Of a DNA stretch of 64,000 bases, positions 57,284-64,000 are shown piece by piece. The notes beneath the pieces are model-generated. The model was not told the DNA's origin, did no database searches, and saw nothing but the letters and a program-made list of their open reading frames with translations. Positions within the stretch are counted from its first letter, which is position 1, and every line of letters starts with the position of its first letter. The stretch lies in NCBI RefSeq assembly GCF_009711265.1, contig NZ_WMII01000001.1, forward strand, positions 330,044 through 394,043, read 5' to 3'. Origin of the DNA: Paracoccus shanxieyensis (GTDB taxonomy: Bacteria; Pseudomonadota; Alphaproteobacteria; Rhodobacterales; Rhodobacteraceae). Position numbers and translations under genes: made by a program.

Positions 57284-57311
57284 AAAGGCCCCCGTCACCG
57301 GGGGCCTTTTT
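57284..57311. terminator. Bidirectional terminator between receptor and amidase genes
   Basis: AAAGGCCCCCG (57284-57294), loop TCAC, CGGGGGCCTTT (57299-57309) and two more T. The A-rich left arm and its place between convergent stop codons suggest it works both ways. Confidence 0.93.
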
Positions 57312-57314
57312 CAT

Positions 57315-58367
57315 TTACAGGCCAAGAAACTTGAACGGTTCGGTTTCTTTGAACTTGTCGTTCGCCACACCCGAGAAGGTATTGGTCTGGTTCGGCCCCA
57401 GATCCAGCTTCAGCACTTTCGCGCCTTCGCTGAAATCCAGCGTATTCAGATCGACCCAGAACGTGTTCGGCGTCAGCGCGGATTCAAAGAAATACAGCTT
57501 GCGCTTGTGATCCGCGACCGTGCGCCAGCGCGTCGATGAGATATTGGGCTGATCGGGCGTCGTGATGCCGAACGGGACCGAGGCATTGCGGATCACCCCA
57601 AAGACGCTGGCCAGCGTTTCGACGGCATTTTCGGTCTTGGGGATCGCGTCGATATAGAACGAGGCGCGGGCAAAGCGATCCGCCGCGCGGTTCGTGCCGG
57701 GCAGCATGACGGTGCCGCCGATTTCCTTCCAATAGGCGTTCAGCGCCAGTTGCTCATCGAAGATCGGCGAATTGGTCATCACCTGATAATCGCGGCTGTG
57801 GTGGATCACCTGCTTGCCGTCGATATATTCCACAATCGCGCTGTCGCCGGTGGAATCGGAAATGGACAGGTGCAGCGTGGCCAGACGCTCTTCGCCCGGC
57901 ACGCTGTCGGTCACCAGCACATAGGGCTCGGCCTCGATGGCGGTGATCGCCTCGGCGACGGTGGCGAAATTGTCCAGCATGTATTGCGCCCACAGCGAAA
58001 TCGCGAGGCCCGGCTGGCTGCCGTCATATTTCGGATATTCCGATTCAACCAGCCACAGCACATTCGCGACCAGCCCGGCCTCATTCATGCCATCCGTGGT
58101 GGCCACGTCATAGCCCGTCGCCACGACGCTGCCATATTTCGCGGTCCATTCGATCGAATTCGGCCCCGCTTCGCCGGTGCGCGCAATGCCCTTGGGCAGC
58201 ACCCAAAGATTGGTGCCGATATCCAGCCGCCAATCCATCGACCGGGCGGTAATGATCTGATCGTTCGCCCCGTGATACACCAGACGGGTGCAGGCGTCGG
58301 CTGTGCCCGAAGCCAGCCCGGCGGTCAGTGCAAGCACACAGGCAATATATCGTGCAGTCAGTGTCAT
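57315..58367 (-). CDS. Secreted choloylglycine hydrolase family (Ntn) amidase
   Basis: A 350-residue linear-amide hydrolase. After a signal peptide (MTLTARYIACVLALTAGLASGTADA) the mature protein would begin with Cys26 (CTRLVYHG), the N-terminal nucleophile of Ntn hydrolases. TARSMDWRLDIGTNLWVLP holds the usual Arg and Asp, and NEAGLVANVLWL and VMTNSPIFDEQL the other conserved positions. The family includes bile salt hydrolase, penicillin V acylase and acyl-homoserine-lactone acylases; sequence alone does not choose among them. GAGG precedes the ATG at 58367. Confidence 0.87.
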   Translation of the reverse strand: MTLTARYIACVLALTAGLASGTADACTRLVYHGANDQIITARSMDWRLDIGTNLWVLPKGIARTGEAGPNSIEWTAKYGSVVATGYDVATTDGMNEAGLVANVLWLVESEYPKYDGSQPGLAISLWAQYMLDNFATVAEAITAIEAEPYVLVTDSVPGEERLATLHLSISDSTGDSAIVEYIDGKQVIHHSRDYQVMTNSPIFDEQLALNAYWKEIGGTVMLPGTNRAADRFARASFYIDAIPKTENAVETLASVFGVIRNASVPFGITTPDQPNISSTRWRTVADHKRKLYFFESALTPNTFWVDLNTLDFSEGAKVLKLDLGPNQTNTFSGVANDKFKETEPFKFLGL

Positions 58368-58526
58368 GGCAGCCTCGTCTGAACAGAAGACACAAAAAAT
58401 GGGTAATCGCCGCATGCCCGGTCCGAAACGGAATTTTTCAGCCAAGACAAAACGATGGATTGACGGCACTATGTGTGCGGGTCGGCGCCAAAGCAAGCGC
58501 GCGCAATACGAAGAATGAGGGAACGC

Positions 58527-59300
58527 ATGAAGTTGGTGATGATGTCCGTGGTGGGACTGGTCTTTTCGCAGGCGGCATATGCCCAGACCGAACCCGGCGG
58601 ATCTGACTGGGTGGTGCAGATTTCCCCTTACCTGTGGGCCTCGGGTCTGAAGGGGAATATCTCTCCGTTCCGGCCCGGTCCGACCGTTCCCATCGAGAAA
58701 GGCTTCTCGGAGGTGATGGAGGATCTGAATTTCGGCGGTTTTCTGAATGTCTGGGCGCGGCGTGACAAGATCGTCGTCTCGGGCGACATGATGTTCGTCA
58801 ACACCACCAACAGCAAGGCAGGCAATCTGCCCGCGCTGCCCGGCATCCCTGCGGGCATCCCGGTCAGCGGCGATGTCGATACCAAGGAATTCATGCTGAC
58901 CCTGCAAGCGGGATACCGCTTTTACGACACGCCCGAGGTGACCTTGGACGGTCTGGCGGGCGCGCGCTATTGGCATGTGTCGAATGAATTGACGGTCAAT
59001 GCGCTGGGACAAAGCCGCAGCTACAAGGAAAGCTTCGACTGGTTCGATCCGCTGGTGGGGATCCGCGGCTTTGCGCGGATCAATGATCGCTGGTCGGCAC
59101 AGGGGCAGGCCGATATCGGCGGCTTCGGCGTCGGATCGGACATGACATGGTCGGTGCTGGCGACGGTGAACTATGTCCTCACCGACAGGGCTTCGTTGTC
59201 CGTGGGCTATCGCGTGCTGGACGTGGATTACGACGACGACGGCCATGTCTTCGACACGCGGATGAAAGGCCCGGTGATCGGCGCGACCTGGCGGTTCTGA
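58527..59300 (+). CDS. Outer-membrane beta-barrel protein
   Basis: A 257-residue protein with a signal peptide (cleavage probably after AAYA near 20) and alternating strands ending in Phe (GPVIGATWRF), as in outer-membrane barrels. WVVQISPYLWASGLKGNISP, LTLQAGYRFYDTPEVTLDGLAGARYWH, WSVLATVNYVLTDRASLSVGYRVLDVDYDDDG are barrel-like hairpins. GAGGGAACGC before ATG 58527 sets the start; ATG 58515 is possible. It is divergent from the choloylglycine hydrolase gene; the 159-base gap shows no clear promoter. Transport function is not known. Confidence 0.8.
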   Translation: MKLVMMSVVGLVFSQAAYAQTEPGGSDWVVQISPYLWASGLKGNISPFRPGPTVPIEKGFSEVMEDLNFGGFLNVWARRDKIVVSGDMMFVNTTNSKAGNLPALPGIPAGIPVSGDVDTKEFMLTLQAGYRFYDTPEVTLDGLAGARYWHVSNELTVNALGQSRSYKESFDWFDPLVGIRGFARINDRWSAQGQADIGGFGVGSDMTWSVLATVNYVLTDRASLSVGYRVLDVDYDDDGHVFDTRMKGPVIGATWRF

Positions 59301-59316
59301 TCGCGCCGCGCGGTCG

Positions 59317-60381
59317 TCAGGCCGGGGTCAGTTCCTGCGGCATGGCGACGCCCAGTCGCTGGGCATGGCGGGCCATGCGCGTCAGGTCGTTTTCGGCAAC
59401 CGGCACGCCCTGCGCCAGCGCCTGACGGCGCTTGCGCGAGGCGCTATCGCCCGGCACGCGCACCGGCCCCTTGGTCCATGGCGCGGGCGGGTTGGTGCGG
59501 CAGCCATCGGCCAGCCAGTCCGACTGCTGCGTGAACGCCTCCAGCCCGGCAAAGAAGGCGGGGTCAATCACCTGCACAAAGGCCGATTGCGCCAGCGGGC
59601 CCGGAGCGGCGGTATTTGCCCGGCCCTTGCCCGACAGCCCCTGCCCCAGCAGATCGACCATCAGCGCCAGACCAAAGCCCTTGTGCCCCTTCAACGCGCC
59701 GCCCAGCGGCATCAGCGAGCCGCCGCGTTCCGTGATCTCGCGCGGATCGTCCGTGGGCGCGCCTTCGGCGGTCAGGCCCCATTCTTCGGGATAGCGCTCG
59801 CCCTGTTTGGCCAGAAGCTGCGTCATCGTGGTGGTGGTGATCGACGACGACACATCCACCAGAATCGGATCGCCCGAGGTCGGAAAGCCCATCGCAATCG
59901 GGTTCGGTGTCAGCACCGGCTTGGTGCCGCCATAGGGCGCGACGCGCGCCGCCGCCGGGTTCGAGGCCGAGATCTGCACGATCAGCCCCCGATCCGTGAC
60001 CTTGCGCATATAGGCCGACAGCGCGCAGGTATGGTGACAATTGCGGATGGCCGCGCCGACGATGCCGTGCTGGGCCACGCGCGCGCAGGCCTGATCCAGC
60101 GCCTGCGACAACAGCCACGCGCCGGGCAGCAGGCGGCCGTCCCAGACAAAGCCCGCGCCCTTGTCGGCCACGATGTCATAGCTGCCGGTGCCGTTCAGAT
60201 TGCCGCTGGCCAGTTCCTCGACATACCAGTGCATCAGTTGCAGGCCGTGGGTTTCATGGCCGATCATGTCGCCTTCGACCAGCACTTCGGCGGTGATCGC
60301 GGCCTTGTCGGTCTCCATCCCGGCGGCGGTCAGCAGATTGGTGGCGAATTCCAGCAATGCGGCGCGGTCGAACAGGGGCAT
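59317..60381 (-). CDS. Ldh family (malate/L-sulfolactate type) NAD(P)-dependent oxidoreductase
   Basis: A 354-residue member of the non-Rossmann Ldh2/MDH2 family. Marks are EGDMIGHETHGLQLMHWYVEEL near the start, IVGAAIRNCHHTCALSAYMRKVTDRGLI, TPNPIAMGFPTSGDPILVDVSSS and LGGALKGHKGFGLALMVDLLG. These enzymes reduce 2-oxo acids, ureidoglycolate, or delta1-pyrroline-2-carboxylate. Its place beside kdgD and a family-5 binding protein suggests a step in sugar-acid or hydroxy-acid use. It is the last gene of the minus-strand catabolic run in this window. Confidence 0.88.
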   Translation of the reverse strand: MPLFDRAALLEFATNLLTAAGMETDKAAITAEVLVEGDMIGHETHGLQLMHWYVEELASGNLNGTGSYDIVADKGAGFVWDGRLLPGAWLLSQALDQACARVAQHGIVGAAIRNCHHTCALSAYMRKVTDRGLIVQISASNPAAARVAPYGGTKPVLTPNPIAMGFPTSGDPILVDVSSSITTTTMTQLLAKQGERYPEEWGLTAEGAPTDDPREITERGGSLMPLGGALKGHKGFGLALMVDLLGQGLSGKGRANTAAPGPLAQSAFVQVIDPAFFAGLEAFTQQSDWLADGCRTNPPAPWTKGPVRVPGDSASRKRRQALAQGVPVAENDLTRMARHAQRLGVAMPQELTPA

Positions 60382-60438
60382 GGCAAATCCTCTGGAAAAA
60401 GGGGGGATGCGGGCCGGATCGCTCCGGCCCGTCGCGGG

Positions 60439-61959
60439 TTACTTGAACTTGATCTGCGACAGCTGCAGTTCCGAGTTCGTGGCGATGGTCGGCTGGAAGT
60501 CCAGCCGGGGCGAGACGCGGGTAAAGCCGACCATATGGAACATCGGAATATCGGCGACGATGTCGGTGTTCACCTTGGTGAACAGCTCTTGCCACAGCTT
60601 GGTGCGTTCGTCGCCGGTCGCGGCGCTGGCTTTCGCGATCATCTCATCCACGGTCGGGTCGTTGACCATCGAATGCGTCCCCTTCGAGCCCCATTTCACA
60701 TAAGCCGTGAACACGGGATCGCCGGTGGCATTGTCATGCTGCGATTGGGTCAGGGTCGGGCCGCTGTCGGCGACAAAGGGCGACACGAAGTAATTGTTCC
60801 AGACCGACACGTCATACATGTCCAGCTTCACGTTCAGGCCGATATCCTGCAGCATGGCCATGATCGCCTCCATCGTCTCGGTGGCGTTGGGATATTGGCC
60901 GTTGCGCCCGATGATGCGGATTTCCTGATCGACGGGCACGCCATCCGCCTTGGCCTCGGCGATCAGTTCCTTGGCGCGGTCGGGATCATAGGGCCAGACG
61001 GGGATATCGGGATTGTAGCCAATGGTCGTGGGCACGACCAGATGCGTGGCGATCTGCGCATCGGCGGGGAACAGCGTGCCCAGCATCGCCTCGCGGTCGA
61101 TAGCAAGGTTCATCGCCTCGCGCACGCGCCGGTCATTCGTCGGCGCGACCCGCGTGTCGATCCGCAGCGAGGTGGTTTCCGAATTCGGATAGCTGAAGTC
61201 GGTTTCCGTGTTCGTCGCATCCTGCATCGCGATCGAGGGCACGATATCGGCCTCGCCGGTCTGCACGATCGCCGCCGCCACCGCGCTGTCCGAGCGGAAC
61301 AGATAGGTCGCCTTTTCGACCTGAGGCTGTTCGCCCCAATAGTCGGGATTGCGGGTCAGGGTGATAGACTGGCCGATCTTCCAGTCGCTGAAGACATAGG
61401 GGCCGGTGCCTTGCGGCTTGCGGTCGAATTCATCGGGTGGGGTGGTCGCGGCGGATTCGATGGGCATGACCGACATCAGCAGCGGCAGGATCGGCTGCGG
61501 CGGCGTGGTGGTGATGCGGATGGTGTTGTCGTCGGGGATCTCGAAGCTGAAATCCATGCTGCCGAAATACTTGCCGCCGGTCTCGCAGCTGAATTTCGGG
61601 TTCTTGTTGCGTTCGATGGTGAATTGCACATCCTTGGCGGTGAAAGGCGTGCCGTCATGCCACATCACGCCGGGACGCAGCTTGAATTCCCATGTGTCAT
61701 CGTCGATCTGGCTCCATTCCGTCGCCAGACGCGGCTTCAACCCGCCGTTCACATAGTCGAACTCGACCATCATTTCATTGACGTTTTCCGACATGACGCG
61801 GCCCACATCCTGACGCGCGGCCATGCAGGGTTCGACCACATCGACGGCCTCGGCCAGAACGATGGTCACGTCGCGGCTGGCATCCTGTGCGAAAGCCGGG
61901 GCAATCCCCAGTGCAAGGATGGTGGTGGACAGACAGGCGGCTGCCTTGCGCAGATACAT
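60439..61959 (-). CDS. ABC transporter substrate-binding protein, family 5
   Basis: A 506-residue periplasmic protein with a signal peptide (cleavage near AFA, residue 24) and the dipeptide/oligopeptide-binding fold (EFKLRPGVMWHDGTPFTAKDVQFTIERNKNP, GTGPYVFSDWKIGQSITLTRNPDYWG, RRVREAMNLAIDREAML). Family 5 proteins also bind nickel, sugars or acids. Catabolic neighbours suggest a sugar-acid, or a product of its breakdown, as ligand. The matching permease and ATPase genes are not in the window. A hairpin precedes it. Confidence 0.9.
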   Translation of the reverse strand: MYLRKAAACLSTTILALGIAPAFAQDASRDVTIVLAEAVDVVEPCMAARQDVGRVMSENVNEMMVEFDYVNGGLKPRLATEWSQIDDDTWEFKLRPGVMWHDGTPFTAKDVQFTIERNKNPKFSCETGGKYFGSMDFSFEIPDDNTIRITTTPPQPILPLLMSVMPIESAATTPPDEFDRKPQGTGPYVFSDWKIGQSITLTRNPDYWGEQPQVEKATYLFRSDSAVAAAIVQTGEADIVPSIAMQDATNTETDFSYPNSETTSLRIDTRVAPTNDRRVREAMNLAIDREAMLGTLFPADAQIATHLVVPTTIGYNPDIPVWPYDPDRAKELIAEAKADGVPVDQEIRIIGRNGQYPNATETMEAIMAMLQDIGLNVKLDMYDVSVWNNYFVSPFVADSGPTLTQSQHDNATGDPVFTAYVKWGSKGTHSMVNDPTVDEMIAKASAATGDERTKLWQELFTKVNTDIVADIPMFHMVGFTRVSPRLDFQPTIATNSELQLSQIKFK

Positions 61960-62003
61960 CTTGGACTCCTCCCTATGGTTTTTGGCCTTGGATCATTGGC
62001 TCT

Positions 62004-62023
62004 GCCCCCGCCTCCCCGGGGGC
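62004..62023 (-). other. Hairpin before the family-5 binding-protein gene
   Basis: GCCCCCG (62004-62010) and CGGGGGC (62017-62023) form a 7-bp GC stem with a 6-base loop, between the DHDPS-family stop codon and the binding-protein start. No T-run follows on the minus strand; such stems often raise binding-protein mRNA level relative to its operon partners. Confidence 0.6.
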
Positions 62024-62044
62024 TGGCTGGCCCGCAGGCGCGGA

Positions 62045-62955
62045 TCAGCCGGTCGTAAGTTCGGCGGCAAGCAGGCCCCGCGATGTCAGGAAGTCCTGCA
62101 TCCTGGCCTGCTGCGTCGCGGTCAGCGGCCATGCCGCCGGGGGCCGGGTCGGGCCGCAATCCTGTCCCATCGCCGCCAGCGCCGCCTTGACGCCGGTGAC
62201 ATTGGTGCCGTTCATTTCCTCGGCGCGGATCTCCTCGAACGCGGCCATGTCGGCGATCAGGCTGCGGGCTTTGGCGTAATTGCCGCCCTCCAGCGCCGCG
62301 TGAATGGCCAGCGAGCGTTCCGGCCAGATGTTGATCAGCCCCGAGGTAAAGCCCCGCGCCCCCACCGCATACAGCGCGGGCGCCCAGACCTCGGCCAGCC
62401 CGCCGACCCAGATGATGCCCGGATCGCAGGCGGCAATCGCCTCGGCCAGTTTCAGCGGGTTGGGCGTGGCCCATTTCACGCCGATGACGCCCGGAATGGC
62501 GCACAGATCGGCAATCGCCCGGATCCCGATGGCATCGTTGCGCAGATACAGCATCAGCGGCAAACCGTCGCCTGCATCGGCGATGCGCCTGACATATTCG
62601 ACCACACCGCGCGGCGCGACGAAGGGATCGGGCGGCTGATGCACCATCAGCCCCGCAGCCCCCGCCCGCGCCGCCGAACCCGCCAACCGGCACGCATCCT
62701 TGACCGAGCGTCCGACACCCGCCAGAACCGGCGCGCGACCCGCCACCATGCCCACCACCTCGGCGCACATGGTTTCGGCCTCATCGACGGTCAGGGCATA
62801 GAATTCGCCGGTATTTCCGTTCACCACGGGGATGTGCAGCCCGGCGGCCAGCGCCCGGTCGATGACCGGCCGCAACCGCGCCGGAGCCAGCCTGTCATCG
62901 CCATCGAAGGGCGTGACCAGAATGCCGGAAATGCCGTTCAGAACCGACTGAAGCG

Positions 62956-62959
<4 letters not shown>
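62045..62959 (-). CDS. DHDPS/NAL family aldolase or dehydratase, substrate unknown
   Basis: A 304-residue TIM-barrel protein of the dihydrodipicolinate synthase family, with GILVTPFDGDDRLAP, VVNGNTGEFYALTVDEAETMC, the Tyr in LMLYLRND and the Schiff-base Lys in IGVKWATPNP. It is distinct from the neighbouring kdgD. Family members include N-acetylneuraminate lyase, 2-keto-3-deoxy-sugar-acid aldolases, and pyrroline-4-hydroxy-2-carboxylate deaminase. In a glucarate/galactarate setting it could cleave a keto-deoxy acid. Its start codon overlaps the kdgD stop codon (ATGA). Confidence 0.85.

Positions 62960-64000
<1,041 letters not shown>

Overview
The window is GC-rich, gene-dense DNA from an alphaproteobacterium of the Rhodobacteraceae, most like Paracoccus. 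This rests on a red-type (form IC) RuBisCO operon with cbbX and divergent cbbR, a TspO/CrtK protein, a MarR + OmpR pair resembling PetP/PetR of Rhodobacter capsulatus, and the rimP-nusA-ylxR-infB and lptCAB-hpf-ptsN orders. It reads as a contiguous chromosomal segment. I saw no insertion sequence, phage gene, CRISPR array, rRNA or tRNA, and no gene-free stretch over 300 bases.

Layout. 1-8.6 kb is an iron-siderophore locus: the 3' part of a serine-activating, EntF-like NRPS, a trilactone-type esterase, a YncE-like beta-propeller and an ABC uptake system (binding protein, FecCD-type permease, ATPase). 8.6-10.2 kb holds a DUF1178 gene and waaA. 10.3-19.9 kb is the Calvin cycle operon cbbF-P-T-A-L-S-X-E (minus strand) with divergent cbbR. 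20-25.8 kb is a plus-strand chain: hslO, a CoA-type NUDIX hydrolase, the CCA enzyme, an ABC exporter and an RlmD-type methyltransferase. 25.9-28.9 kb holds two L,D-transpeptidases, map and a CAP-domain lipoprotein. 28.9-36 kb is mixed housekeeping: MOSC protein, hemH, methyltransferase, comF, grxC, a Nit-type amidase, a MarR regulator, ubiG, pip and tspO.

36-41.7 kb is the rimP-nusA-ylxR-infB operon behind a structured leader. 41.7-50.3 kb has a 43-residue unknown protein, mutT-argJ-parvulin, secA, the PetP/PetR-like pair, ilvE and a 63-residue unknown protein. 50.3-55 kb is a minus-strand envelope/regulation run: RNase D-like gene, kdsD, lptC, lptA, lptB, hpf, ptsN. 55.2-59.3 kb has a TonB-dependent receptor, a secreted choloylglycine-hydrolase-type enzyme and an outer-membrane barrel. 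59.3-64 kb is a minus-strand sugar-acid catabolic cluster: semialdehyde dehydrogenase fragment, kdgD, a second DHDPS-family enzyme, a family-5 binding protein and an Ldh-family oxidoreductase.

The cbb genes supply CO2 fixation plus pentose recycling. The siderophore genes would make, import and open a serine-trilactone chelate. The lpt/kds/waaA genes build and export lipopolysaccharide. No wholly new multi-gene system is evident. The least explained items are the two small proteins, the 16-bp tandem repeat at the map stop codon, the inverted GAGTATTTG repeats after secA, the rimP leader, the paired CbbR-like sites and the second DHDPS paralogue.
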